From Comamonadaceae bacterium (GTDB lineage: Bacteria; Pseudomonadota; Gammaproteobacteria; Burkholderiales; Burkholderiaceae_C), in the NCBI GenBank assembly GCA_015999985.1, contig JAECRA010000010.1, positions 1 to 64,000 of the forward strand: a stretch of 64,000 nt of DNA, read 5' to 3'. Both the position numbers and the translations under genes were made by a program. Shown here piece after piece: positions 44,433 to 53,179 of this stretch. Under the pieces are notes generated by a model that was not told the DNA's origin, did not search any database, and saw only the letters and a list, made by a program, of their open reading frames with translations. Numbering within the stretch: position 1 is the first letter of the stretch; every line of letters begins with the position of its first letter.

Positions 44433-45419
44433 ATGCAAGTGCGCCGCATTCCGATGGATCACCTGGGTGAAATGCAGTCAACCCTGCCTTCGCGGTTGCG
44501 GCCTTTCTACGCGGCAGATGTCTCTGGTTTCTCGGCCATTCTCGCGGGACTGATCTGCCCCGGTTCGCTGAAGTCGCAGGGGCTGCAGCCCTCGCTGACG
44601 GTGCAAGCGTGTGGGCTTCTATGTGGTGGCACAGCCGTTCGGATTTCCGGTCGCGACATGAGTGTCCGCCACGACCTCGAAGAGCTTGAAAACCGTCCAT
44701 TCGAGGTGCTGGCCGTGGTGATTCTGGAGGGCACCGGCTACGTCGAGCAAAGCGGAAAAAGGCTTGTTTTCAAGAGCGACGACATCGTCTACCGCGCTAC
44801 AAATCTGCCCTCAGCCATCCATGTCGTTGGCGATTTCGATATCTTCATTCTCCGTGTGTCCTCGACGCGCTTCTTTGGCCCGTACGAGAGCGAGCGCCTC
44901 AACTTCGCACCAACATTGGTCCTCAGCGACTCCTCGACCGCCAAGCTATTGCGAACGCATCTGCAGAACACATTGACCGTCCTCGGCAGTTCTGACTCAG
45001 CGAGGGTCTACTACGCAGAGCAAGCGCTCCTGGCCATGTTGTCAGAGACTTACTTCAGCAATCTGCATTCAAGTTTGGACACGCCTTCTGGCAAGCGCTG
45101 GAACAAGATCTTGCTGTGTATCGAAGCGAACTATAGAAACCCCGATTTTTCCGTGGAGCACGTGGCCGAGATGCTGGGCCTTTCCAAGCGATCTGTCCAC
45201 GATGTTCTCAAGGCGCATGACACCAAGTACAGCCATTTGCTTCGAGCCAAGAGACTGTCCAGCGCTGCACTCGACCTGCAGGACGAGAAGCTTTCGCACC
45301 TCGCAGTGTCCGAGATTGCATACCGCAACGGATTTGTCGACGCCAGCCATTTCAGCCGCGCGTTCCGTGCGCAGCATGGTTATCCGCCCGGCGCTGCAAG
45401 AGCAAAAGCCTCCGCATAG
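44433..45419 (+). CDS. AraC-family transcriptional regulator
   Basis: About 328 residues from the ATG at 44433; ATGs at 44454 and 44472 are alternatives. The N-terminal half resembles an AraC-type sensor domain (EELENRPFEVLAVVILEGTGYVEQSGKRLVFKSDDIVYRATNLPSAIHV). The C-terminal two-helix DNA-binding module is ILLCIEANYRNPDFSVEHVAEMLGLSKRSVHDVLKAHDTKYSHLLRAKRLSSAALDL, then LAVSEIAYRNGFVDASHFSRAFRAQHGYPPGAAR. It precedes the aldolase-MOSC-reductase genes and is the obvious candidate activator for them. Confidence 0.92.
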   Translation: MQVRRIPMDHLGEMQSTLPSRLRPFYAADVSGFSAILAGLICPGSLKSQGLQPSLTVQACGLLCGGTAVRISGRDMSVRHDLEELENRPFEVLAVVILEGTGYVEQSGKRLVFKSDDIVYRATNLPSAIHVVGDFDIFILRVSSTRFFGPYESERLNFAPTLVLSDSSTAKLLRTHLQNTLTVLGSSDSARVYYAEQALLAMLSETYFSNLHSSLDTPSGKRWNKILLCIEANYRNPDFSVEHVAEMLGLSKRSVHDVLKAHDTKYSHLLRAKRLSSAALDLQDEKLSHLAVSEIAYRNGFVDASHFSRAFRAQHGYPPGAARAKASA

Positions 45420-45528
45420 ACCCGCTTAGATCAGGCGCTTATGGCCGCGCATCAGCTCTGCGCTCCCAGTCAAGGCCATTGCGCTCTGTGGCAATGAAAT
45501 ATTGCCGACATGGACCTACGCTAGGCAC

Positions 45529-46320
45529 ATGAAATCGAGCACCACCGAAACACCTGCTGAACTGACCGCCAAATCTCTGGCTGCAATTGAGCAGATCCAG
45601 GGTAAATTGGATTACGGCACCTGGACCCAGAATGAGCGCATCGCTCTGAGTTGCCGACTGCTTGCCGCCAATGGTCACGCAGAGACCCTTGCCGGCCAAC
45701 TGACTGTGCGCCAGGATGATGGCACCTTCATGACAGTGCCCCTCGGGCGCGGGTTCTTTGAAGTCCGCGCATCCAACCTTATTCGCATTGACAAGTCGAT
45801 GCAGGTTATCGAGGGCTCAGGCGCAGCCAACCCTGCGATTCGCTTCCATCTCTGGGTGTACAACGCCCGACCCGACGTTCGGTGCATCGTGCACACCCAC
45901 CCTCCGTATGTCGCTGCGCTCTCGATGACCGGCCAACCTCTCAAGGTCGCCCACATGGACGCTACCCCGTTTTTTGACGACTGCGCTTTCCTGCCGACCT
46001 GGCCAGGCCTGCCAATGGCAGAAGAGGAGGGGGAGATCATCTCGAGAGCACTGGGACCCAAGCGCAGCATCCTGCTTGCCAATCATGGTTTTCTCACAGC
46101 TACGCCCTCCATTGAGGAGTCGCTGTACCTGGCGATCTTGCTCGAGCGGTGCGCCCGCAATCAACTTCGAGCCGCCGCGTGCGGGTCGATTGCGGAGCTC
46201 GATGCAGATCTTGCCCGTGAATCGCATGACTTCCTGTTGCGTCCGGAGATCGTGAAAACCACCTTCGCAACGATGTCACGGGAATACCTGGCCGGCAAGG
46301 ATGTCTGCGTCATCAGTTAA
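45529..46320 (+). CDS. Class II aldolase/adducin-family protein
   Basis: A 263-residue protein of the class II aldolase fold. Metal-site His pairs are visible in CIVHTHPPYVAALS (HTH) and LLANHGFLTATPSIEESLYLAILLERCARNQL. The substrate-side Glu/Gly segment is GHAETLAGQLTVRQ. Class II members cleave sugar phosphates or decarboxylate or isomerise hydroxylated compounds; the subgroup without a sugar kinase partner is common in aromatic and hydroxy-acid catabolism. No sugar kinase is nearby. Start at 45529, 12 nt ahead of the MOSC gene on the downstream side. Confidence 0.88.
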   Translation: MKSSTTETPAELTAKSLAAIEQIQGKLDYGTWTQNERIALSCRLLAANGHAETLAGQLTVRQDDGTFMTVPLGRGFFEVRASNLIRIDKSMQVIEGSGAANPAIRFHLWVYNARPDVRCIVHTHPPYVAALSMTGQPLKVAHMDATPFFDDCAFLPTWPGLPMAEEEGEIISRALGPKRSILLANHGFLTATPSIEESLYLAILLERCARNQLRAAACGSIAELDADLARESHDFLLRPEIVKTTFATMSREYLAGKDVCVIS

Positions 46321-46332
46321 GGAATCAAAGCC

Positions 46333-46875
46333 ATGAATCACACGAGCGAACTTGACATTGGATCAAATGCGGGGGCCATTGCGCCGGTTGTTGTGCAGAC
46401 CGGAGCCGTAGTCTCCTTGCATTCAGCGCCCCGCGCGATGCTGCCCATGAGGGAGTTTCCGTTTCTGGAGCTTGTAGAAGGCCACGGCGTCAAAGGTGAT
46501 CGCTACGCCAGTGGCCTCGGATTCCTGTCGGACAAGCTGGAGAGCTTCGACATTCTGGATTACCGGCAGGTCTCGTTCTTCGAGCAAGAGGCACTTGACA
46601 TGTTATGGGACGTTCACGGCGTTCGGCTGAGCGCCAATGAGCATCGGCGCAACGTCACCACCCGTGGGATTGACCTCAACGCCTTTATCGGCAAACGTTT
46701 CCAGATCGGATCTTGCATCTGCGTGGGCTCTGAAACGCCGCCTTGCAAGCACCTGGAGGAAGTGACCGGCAAGCCGATCGCGCCCATGCTCATCCGCCGC
46801 GGTGGCTTGAACGCCATGATCGTGCGGGGCGGCGTTATCAAGCCTGGCGATGTCATTCAATCGCTGCCGGAGTGA
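46333..46875 (+). CDS. MOSC-domain molybdenum-cofactor protein
   Basis: A 180-residue MOSC (Moco sulfurase C-terminal) domain protein. It has the VEGHGVKGDRYA segment, the DYRQVSFFEQEALDML helix, NEHRRNVTTRGIDLNAFIGKRFQIGSC, and the conserved PPCKHLEE with Cys138 as probable Mo ligand, then GLNAMIVRGGVIKPGD. Stand-alone MOSC proteins such as YiiM, and the YcbX fusion, reduce N-hydroxylated compounds using Moco and an outside reductase. The next gene, 2 nt away, encodes a suitable flavin/[2Fe-2S] reductase. Confidence 0.92.
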   Translation: MNHTSELDIGSNAGAIAPVVVQTGAVVSLHSAPRAMLPMREFPFLELVEGHGVKGDRYASGLGFLSDKLESFDILDYRQVSFFEQEALDMLWDVHGVRLSANEHRRNVTTRGIDLNAFIGKRFQIGSCICVGSETPPCKHLEEVTGKPIAPMLIRRGGLNAMIVRGGVIKPGDVIQSLPE

Positions 46876-46877
46876 TC

Positions 46878-47819
46878 ATGACCAATCGAAATCAGTACAT
46901 CACGTCTGTCGTCAGCCAAGTGCATGACGAAACCGAGAGGGTGCGCCGATACAGCTTGAAGTGTGTCGACGGTTGGGAGCTGCCGCCGTTCACCGCGGGC
47001 GCCCACATTGATGTGGTTCTTGAATCGGGGGATACGCGTCAGTATTCCCTGTGCAGCGACCCGCGCGAGAGAAATGAATACCAGTTCGCCGTACTGCGCG
47101 AGGATGTGGGCCGCGGTGGATCCCTGGAGATTCACCAGAATTTCAAGGTGGGCACGCCCGTCTCGCTCTGGTTGCCCAGGAATCTGTTTCCCCTCGCGGA
47201 GAGCTCAGGCAATCACATCCTGATTGCTGGTGGGGTTGGAATCACGCCTTTCATTTCGATGATCTTCGAACTCGAACGACGATCTGCAAGCTATGAGCTT
47301 CACTATTGCGCGCGCACTGCGAGTGACTTCGCGTTCCGCGAGTTCCTTCTGTCGAGCCGGCGGACCGGTCAGATCCATTTGTATGCGGATGGCAAACGGC
47401 TCGAGATGGAGAAAGTGCTGGGCAGATCGAGTGATGGTCAGCATGCCTATTGTTGCGGCCCGACGCGCATGGCGGAAGCGTTCGCCCATGCACTGCGCGA
47501 TTGGCCTGAGCATCAGGTGCACCAGGAGGCCTTCGGAAAGTTGCCAGTTCCGCAAGGTCCCACGTATGAGGTGGTTCTGCGGCGGTCGAACCTCACGTTG
47601 ACCGTCGTTCCTGGAAAAAGCCTGCTGCACACCCTGAAGGACGCCGGCCTGCCGATGAAGGTGGGGTGCGAGTCAGGCATCTGCACGCTCTGCAAAGTGC
47701 CATGGGTAGCTGGCGCCCCGATTCACCGCGACCATGTGCTGACATCCACCGAACGAGAAACGGTATTGCTCAGCTGCGTTTGCGGCAGCGACGGTGACGC
47801 GATCGAACTCGACCTGTGA
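46878..47819 (+). CDS. Phthalate dioxygenase reductase-type flavin/[2Fe-2S] oxidoreductase
   Basis: A 313-residue three-domain reductase. The FMN-binding barrel has RQYSLCSDPRERNEYQFAVLRE, and the NAD domain ILIAGGVGITPFISMI. The C-terminal plant-type ferredoxin has C264-ESGI-C269-TL-C272 and the fourth ligand Cys302 (29-residue spacing). Such VanB/PDR enzymes move electrons from NAD(P)H to a partner oxygenase, but no Rieske or P450 partner is adjacent. The MOSC protein just upstream is the likely acceptor. Confidence 0.95.
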   Translation: MTNRNQYITSVVSQVHDETERVRRYSLKCVDGWELPPFTAGAHIDVVLESGDTRQYSLCSDPRERNEYQFAVLREDVGRGGSLEIHQNFKVGTPVSLWLPRNLFPLAESSGNHILIAGGVGITPFISMIFELERRSASYELHYCARTASDFAFREFLLSSRRTGQIHLYADGKRLEMEKVLGRSSDGQHAYCCGPTRMAEAFAHALRDWPEHQVHQEAFGKLPVPQGPTYEVVLRRSNLTLTVVPGKSLLHTLKDAGLPMKVGCESGICTLCKVPWVAGAPIHRDHVLTSTERETVLLSCVCGSDGDAIELDL

Positions 47820-47832
47820 TGTAGGAACGCGT

Positions 47833-48014
47833 CTAAGAGACTGTTCAAAGTCTCCTCGCGGTCCCATTGCGCCCGTTGCAAGGCGCCCAAAAAGCCGCGT
47901 CTGCAGCGCTAAAAATACTCGCGATACCCCGAGGTATCCCTGCCTTTTTCGCCTCGCATCCACAGATTTTTGAACACAACGGCCCTCGCGCAGAGACTTT
48001 GAACAGGCTCTAAG
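47833..48014. repeat. MITE-like element with terminal inverted repeats
   Basis: A 182-bp non-coding element bounded by 22-bp inverted repeats: CTAAGAGACTGTTCAAAGTC (left, 47833-) and, read inward from the right end at 48014, CTTAGAGCCTGTTCAAAGTC; the arms match at 20 of 22 positions. A smaller perfect dyad GATACC-CCGA-GGTATC lies inside. It fills the only large gap in the catabolic gene set. Similar GTTCAAAGTCTC-ended repeats are, to my recollection, dispersed in Comamonadaceae genomes. No transposase. Confidence 0.75.
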
Positions 48015-48038
48015 AACCCACTGACCGAAAGGCATTCC

Positions 48039-48992
48039 ATGAGGTTTTCAATTCTGGGCGCAGGGGCCATGGGCTCCCTGTTCGGCGGCCTGCTGGCGGA
48101 GGCCGGACACGCAGTTCAACTCATCGACACGAATTCGGCACATGTCTCCGCGGTTCAGCGGCAAGGCTTGTCGTTGACCACTTCGGACCACGGGACACGC
48201 CAGATCTCATCGGTTGACGCATGTCTTCCCGAAGAGGCGGTCGCCGCGCGAACCTTTGCGGAATGCCTGATCGTCTTCACCAAGACCGTTGACAGCCGCG
48301 CCGCGCTTGCAGCGGTGCGCCCGATCATTGGTCCGGATACCTTTGGTCTCAGTCTGCAGAACGGGCTTGGGAATCTGGAGACTCTGCACAGTTTTTTTAC
48401 GCAAGACCGATGCCTGATTGGCGTGACGAGCTGGCCCGCCGAATTGATAGAGCCTGGCAGCGTCCGGTCGCAAGGGACTGGCTCGATCGAGTTGCAAGTG
48501 GCTACTCATGGCCACACACATTCCAGCGTTGCGGAGTCGGTCGCTTCGTCTTTTAACGACGCTGGATTGAGGTGTGCCCCCGTCGATGATCTGTGGACAA
48601 CTCTCTGGGAAAAATTGGCGTTCAACGCCGCCTTGAATAGCGTCTGCGCCGCGACTGGTAGCCCCGTAGGTCGCCTGGGCCTGGTGCCCAACGCTATCGC
48701 GCTCACGCATCACATCGTCAAGGAGGTCTGTTCCGTGGCAGCGGCCTCTGGCGTCGCGGTCAACGAGATGCGGTGCTTGAGCAAGATCTCGGCCGCGATC
48801 GCAGACCACCCCACCGTCATACCGTCAACACTGCAGGATCTGCTCGCGCATCGACCGACCGAGATCGGATCGATCAACGGTGCGGTGGTCGCGGAAGCGG
48901 AAAAGTATGGCGTTCCGGTGCCCTGCACAAAGACAGTCCTGACCATGGTTCAACTCATCGAACAGAGGCAACAGGCGGTCGCCACGCCTTAG
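48039..48992 (+). CDS. Ketopantoate reductase-family protein (PanE/ApbA-like)
   Basis: A 317-residue NADP-dependent 2-keto acid reductase-like protein. It has the Rossmann opening FSILGAGAMGSLFGGLLAEAGHAVQLIDTN, LIVFTKTVDSRAA, LQNGLGNLE and the catalytic Lys region WEKLAFNAALNSVCAATGSPVG. The family includes true PanE and many catabolic relatives that reduce or dehydrogenate branched 2-keto/2-hydroxy acids. Its position between a catabolic gene set and an MHS transporter argues for the catabolic type. The native panE is expected elsewhere. Confidence 0.88.
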   Translation: MRFSILGAGAMGSLFGGLLAEAGHAVQLIDTNSAHVSAVQRQGLSLTTSDHGTRQISSVDACLPEEAVAARTFAECLIVFTKTVDSRAALAAVRPIIGPDTFGLSLQNGLGNLETLHSFFTQDRCLIGVTSWPAELIEPGSVRSQGTGSIELQVATHGHTHSSVAESVASSFNDAGLRCAPVDDLWTTLWEKLAFNAALNSVCAATGSPVGRLGLVPNAIALTHHIVKEVCSVAAASGVAVNEMRCLSKISAAIADHPTVIPSTLQDLLAHRPTEIGSINGAVVAEAEKYGVPVPCTKTVLTMVQLIEQRQQAVATP

Positions 48993-49058
48993 TTGCCAAA
49001 GGTCCTCAACTCATCCTTCCCAGTCCCCGTCGTTCCTCAAATCAATCCGGAGTCTTTA

Positions 49059-50384
49059 ATGTCCTCAAAAACCAGCGCGCGCCCGAACCAGAAGTGGGTG
49101 GTCTTTCTATCGACCTCTGTGGGGACTGCGATCGAGCAGTACGACTTCCTCCTTTTCGGGGTGCTTGCAGCATCGATTTTCAGTAAGCTCTACTTTCCTT
49201 CCTTTGATCCGCTGATGGGCACTTTGGCTTCCATGGGGGCCTTTGCGGTGGGAGTGGCAGGCCGTCCGATCGGCGCGGTGATCGCTGGTCACTTCGGCGA
49301 TCGGGTGGGACGGAAGTCAATGTTGCTGGTGTCCCTGATTACGATGGGCGCCGCTTCAACGGCTATTGGCCTGCTGCCCACGTATGAGTCATGGGGCATT
49401 TGGGCCCCGATCCTGCTGATCACCTTGCGATTGGCTCAGGGCCTTGCCCTTGGCGCCGAGCAAGCGGGCGCCAGTATTCTCGCGGTGGAGCATGCACCGA
49501 AGGAATTGCGCGGTCTCTACGGAAGTTTTCCCATCATTGGCAGCTATCTGGGTGCTCTCATGGCATTCGCAACGCTGGCGATCATGGCACTCATATCGGG
49601 TGACTCTTTCACAACCTGGGGATGGAGAGTTCCCTTTCTCGCGAGTTCCGTCTTGCTCGTGCTGGGATTTGCCATCCGATCGCGGCTCGATGAAACCCCG
49701 GCTTTTGAAGCCCTTCAAGACAACAAAGCGAAGAACCCATTGATGGAAGTGATTCGCTCGAGCCCAAAGCAACTTATCGTCGCCTCGTTCATTCGATTTG
49801 GCAATTTTGGCTTCTCGACCATCATCATGGTGATCACGCTGTCCTACGCGACCACGGTCCTGGCGCTTCCCCGATCCGTGATTTTGAATGCGATATCCAT
49901 TGCAGCCTTCCTGGCACTCTTTACTGTGCCGCTCATCGGCTACCTGTCTGACAAGTTCGGACGCAGGCCTCTGATCATGTGTGCGGCCCTATGTACGATA
50001 TTTTTCTCGTGGCCCTATTTCCTGATTCTGCAAACTAAAGACACTGTCTGGATTACTTGCGCCATTGTCTTTGGCTTTGCCATCATCACTCCTTTGTGTT
50101 TTTCTGTGGAGGCGGCCTTCTTTTCCGAAATGTTCGCTGCCCGCACACGATTCAGTGGCGTTGCGATCGGCCAGCAAATCGGTAGTCTTGTCGCAGGGAC
50201 TTTCATTCCCATGTTTGCGCCGCTCGCTCTTGCCCAGACAGGCGGAGATCCGTGGCCGATTGCGCTCTTCTCAACCGCCATGGGTTGCGCCATGGCCCTT
50301 GCGGTCTATCTGGCACGAGAAACGCGAGGGGATGCTCTTGACCCTGGAGCGAAACTTCTGTCAAAACGTGCCATGGTCAGCTGA
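49059..50384 (+). CDS. MHS-family MFS transporter
   Basis: A 441-residue twelve-helix major facilitator of the metabolite:H+ symporter (ShiA/ProP-like) class. It has the GTAIEQYDFLLFGVLAASIF first helix, the loop motif GHFGDRVGRKSML between helices 2 and 3, RLAQGLALGAEQAGASILAVEHAPKELRGLYGSFP, and the second-half repeat GYLSDKFGRRPLIM. Substrates of this class are mostly organic acids, betaines and aromatic acids. ATG at 49059 is preferred over an in-frame 48993. It ends the AraC-linked gene set. Confidence 0.92.
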   Translation: MSSKTSARPNQKWVVFLSTSVGTAIEQYDFLLFGVLAASIFSKLYFPSFDPLMGTLASMGAFAVGVAGRPIGAVIAGHFGDRVGRKSMLLVSLITMGAASTAIGLLPTYESWGIWAPILLITLRLAQGLALGAEQAGASILAVEHAPKELRGLYGSFPIIGSYLGALMAFATLAIMALISGDSFTTWGWRVPFLASSVLLVLGFAIRSRLDETPAFEALQDNKAKNPLMEVIRSSPKQLIVASFIRFGNFGFSTIIMVITLSYATTVLALPRSVILNAISIAAFLALFTVPLIGYLSDKFGRRPLIMCAALCTIFFSWPYFLILQTKDTVWITCAIVFGFAIITPLCFSVEAAFFSEMFAARTRFSGVAIGQQIGSLVAGTFIPMFAPLALAQTGGDPWPIALFSTAMGCAMALAVYLARETRGDALDPGAKLLSKRAMVS

Positions 50385-50393
50385 GCACTTAGC

Positions 50394-50421
50394 AAAGAAC
50401 CGGTCATTGACTGGTTTTTTT
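50394..50421 (+). terminator. Terminator after the MHS transporter gene
   Basis: AACCGGTC-ATT-GACTGGTT stem (one G-U pair) followed by seven Ts. Confidence 0.88.
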
Positions 50422-50455
50422 CTGCTTTCAGAGCTTCATGCTGGCTATGCGCACA

Positions 50456-50920
50456 CTAGATCAGTGATTTGGCATTGGCCAGCACGTAATCGCAGGCCTT
50501 GGTCTTGATCTGGCTGCCCACCTTGTCGAAACTTAGAGATTTGCCGTCGCTGCCCTGCAGCAGGCCTTTGACCCCGGTGTCATAGCCGGTTTTCTGGGGC
50601 TGCTGGCCCGTGACCATGCCCAGCAGCTTGTCTTTGACGCCACTGGCAGCATCAGCGCTCAAATAATTATTCTTGATGCAGTACTGCAGGACCCCGGCCG
50701 CGTTGCCCATGGTGCTGCTGCCAATACTGGGCATGGACAGGCCCAATCCGCTCGCCAGGGCTGCTGCGCCACCTGCTTTGGCGCCGTCGCCACCGGTGCC
50801 AGATGTGGCATTGGACTGGTTCAGCCTGTCCTTGAGCGCATCCAGCATCTGGCTTTGAGCCAACGGAGAGACCGTTGCACCTATCAAGGCCAACGTCGCG
50901 AAGACGACACGTTTTTTCAT
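50456..50920 (-). CDS. DUF2501 (YjjA-like) secreted protein
   Basis: A 154-residue exported protein with a signal peptide (VVFATLALIGATVSPLAQS) and the DUF2501 pattern: a Ser/Gly/Asn-rich middle, then AAGVLQYCIKNNYLSADAASGVKDKLLGMV and KACDYVLANAKSLI with two conserved Cys. E. coli YjjA is the known relative; function undetermined. It converges on the transporter gene and appears unrelated to its neighbours. Confidence 0.85.
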   Translation of the reverse strand: MKKRVVFATLALIGATVSPLAQSQMLDALKDRLNQSNATSGTGGDGAKAGGAAALASGLGLSMPSIGSSTMGNAAGVLQYCIKNNYLSADAASGVKDKLLGMVTGQQPQKTGYDTGVKGLLQGSDGKSLSFDKVGSQIKTKACDYVLANAKSLI

Positions 50921-51058
50921 AAGAGGCTTCCTGAAAAATATACGGATGCAAGCAGTCTAAGCTGAAAGCTGCAAAAGTCAGGGCGCGCTTCCTTTGGGCA
51001 TATGTCGGCAGGCCAGCTACCAGCAGCGGCAGCGCAAACTATCTCGCGCGGCAGTGCC

Positions 51059-51871
51059 TCAAGCGTCGAGGCCGAATGCGCCTTCTGCCAATCGCGTGTT
51101 GATTTCCCGAGCTACTGAAACAATCAAGGGACTCCAGTCCTTCACAATGGACTCCACGGTCATGGCTTCGCTCGAGTAAGAGACGCCCAGCGCCGCAACG
51201 TCATCGGTAAGTGGATCTCGAATCGAGCAAGCGACTGTGATGTCACTTGCAAAGTCTTCTTCGACGCCCAGGGCATAACCGTCTTCCCTGGTTTTCGCGA
51301 TCCGTTCAAGGATCTTTCCCATCTGCCAGATGCTCTTGGGCATCAAGGGCTTGAGCTCGGACTTGTTGAGCACCTCCTGAACCTTTTCGTCCGGCATGGC
51401 AGCGAGGATGGCGATACCCGTCGCCGTGCAGTACGCCGGGAGTCGGGGGCGTTCGCCCAGATCATTGCCCAGCATTTCCAGGCTCGTGTAGCGGACGGGG
51501 AACACGGTGTCGGTACCGTCCAGCATGGCCAGATTCACCGAGGCGTTTGTTTTACGGCGCAGGAATTTGAGAAAGGGGCTTGCTGAGGCAATGAGCCGGT
51601 TGGCTTCGAGATACCGCTGGCCCATGTCAAGGCAACGGCGCGACAGCCTGTATTCACCATCTCGCCCCACCTTGTCCAAATACCCTAGCCGCCACAACGT
51701 ATGGGCCGCGCGTTGGGCCGCGCTTTTTTCCATTCCCAGTTCTCGAGCGGCTTGCGAGAAGCTGGCGGACGGCCGGGACTTGTCGAAAATCTCCAGCAAC
51801 TGAAAGGCCTTGGCGACGCTGTTGACGAAAAGGGGATCTCTGTCCGCATCAGGGTTCGTCTTCTTTGTCAT
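51059..51871 (-). CDS. IclR-family transcriptional regulator
   Basis: A 270-residue IclR regulator from the ATG at 51871. Its winged helix is FVNSVAKAFQLLEIFDKSRPSASFSQAARELGMEKSAAQRAAHTLWRLGYLDKVG. The effector domain has SVNLAMLDGTDTVFPVRY, LPAYCTATGIAILAAMPDE and DGYALGVEEDFASDITVACSIRDPLTDDVAALGVS. It lies 75 nt downstream of the M20 gene in the same orientation, so it is probably the last gene of the operon and its controller, acting on the dyad at 57631-57674 (inference). Confidence 0.92.
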   Translation of the reverse strand: MTKKTNPDADRDPLFVNSVAKAFQLLEIFDKSRPSASFSQAARELGMEKSAAQRAAHTLWRLGYLDKVGRDGEYRLSRRCLDMGQRYLEANRLIASASPFLKFLRRKTNASVNLAMLDGTDTVFPVRYTSLEMLGNDLGERPRLPAYCTATGIAILAAMPDEKVQEVLNKSELKPLMPKSIWQMGKILERIAKTREDGYALGVEEDFASDITVACSIRDPLTDDVAALGVSYSSEAMTVESIVKDWSPLIVSVAREINTRLAEGAFGLDA

Positions 51872-51946
51872 ACGTACAGATCTCCGAATATGTGAGGCGA
51901 TTTCTTTTGGTTCATTGTGGGCGTTGTGGTGCACCGATCGTGGTTG

Positions 51947-53179
51947 TTATGCACTCGTGGTGACCACCGGCATGCAGTTGCTGACCAAGCTGACCCAGTA
52001 GGCCGCACCGACAGGTGCAACTTCATCGTTGAAGTCGTAGGCAGGGTTGTGTAGCCCGCAGACTGTCTTGGCATCGCCTGCCTGCCCGAGGCCATTGCCC
52101 AGCATCAAATAGCAGCCAGGAACAGCTTGAAGCATAAATGCAAAATCCTCAGCTCCCATCGTCGGCGTGAAATCGTCGATCAACCACTTCGGGCCCAACC
52201 ATCCCAGGATCGTATCTCGGCAAAGCGATGTTGCATGCGTGTCGTTGATCGTCGCCGGGACGGTATGCTCAATCTCTACCTGCGCGGTGCATGAGAACGC
52301 AGCGGCAATACCTTGAGCCAGTTCTTGAATTCGGGCGCAAGTCCTCTCGAGCACTTGGGCAGAGAGTGTGCGCAACGAGCCGCCAAGCCAAGCCTGCTCG
52401 GGTATGACGCAATGATTGTCACTTCCCTGAAGTTGGGTGATGGACAGCACAACGCTGTCTTGCGCAGCCGTGTTCCTGCTAACCACCGTCTGCAACGCCT
52501 GATAGAGGGCAGCGACCGCAGCGACTGGATCAGACGTTTGTTCAGGCAGGGCCGCATGCCCCCCCCTGCCCTTGTAGGTCACCTTGACCCGTGAAGACGA
52601 CGCCATGATAGGCCCTGACGTCAAGGCGAACTGACCGGCAGCCAGGCCCGGCCAGTTGTGCATGCCGAACACGGCTTGCATCGGGTGGTCGCGAAACAGC
52701 CCGGCTTCGATCGCGGCGCGGGCGCCGCGGCCATTCTCTTCCGCTGGTTGGAAGATGAGATAGACGGTGCCGTCGAAATCCCGGTGCTGGCTAAGATATC
52801 GAGCAGCACCCAGAAGCATGGTTGTATGGCCGTCATGCCCGCAGGCATGCATGCGTCCTGGATGGCGTGACGCATGCTCGAACGTGTTGGTCTCCAGGAT
52901 GGGCAATGCATCCATGTCAGCCCGGAGCCCGATCGCTGCCTTGCCAGTTCCAGATCGCAGGACACCTACCACCAGGGTGTCGCCCAAGCCGCTCAGCATC
53001 GGAATTCTCCAGGCGCTCAGTAGTTCGCGGACTTTCGCCGCAGTGCGGTGTTCTTCGAAGCTCAGTTCCGGATGGGCGTGCAAGTCGTGGCGTACGGTCC
53101 GCATCAAATCGCCGGCTTCACGGCGCACTGCCTCAACCAAGGGATTTGAGGTCCATTCCAGTGGATTCGTATTCATCAT
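51947..53179 (-). CDS. M20-family amidohydrolase (hippurate hydrolase/IAA-amino acid hydrolase type)
   Basis: A 410-residue zinc/manganese peptidase-fold hydrolase that splits N-acyl amino acids. The motifs are RHDLHAHPELSFEEHRTA, LRADMDALPI, MHACGHDGHTTMLLGAA (Cys113, His115 metal ligands), FQPAEENGRGA with catalytic Glu147-Glu148, GMHNWPG (His174) and TPTMGAEDFAFML. Nothing is missing. The start ATGATGA overlaps the stop of the ABC ATPase gene. Next to amino-acid uptake and aminotransferase genes, it probably releases a free amino acid from an imported N-acyl derivative. Confidence 0.93.
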   Translation of the reverse strand: MMNTNPLEWTSNPLVEAVRREAGDLMRTVRHDLHAHPELSFEEHRTAAKVRELLSAWRIPMLSGLGDTLVVGVLRSGTGKAAIGLRADMDALPILETNTFEHASRHPGRMHACGHDGHTTMLLGAARYLSQHRDFDGTVYLIFQPAEENGRGARAAIEAGLFRDHPMQAVFGMHNWPGLAAGQFALTSGPIMASSSRVKVTYKGRGGHAALPEQTSDPVAAVAALYQALQTVVSRNTAAQDSVVLSITQLQGSDNHCVIPEQAWLGGSLRTLSAQVLERTCARIQELAQGIAAAFSCTAQVEIEHTVPATINDTHATSLCRDTILGWLGPKWLIDDFTPTMGAEDFAFMLQAVPGCYLMLGNGLGQAGDAKTVCGLHNPAYDFNDEVAPVGAAYWVSLVSNCMPVVTTSA

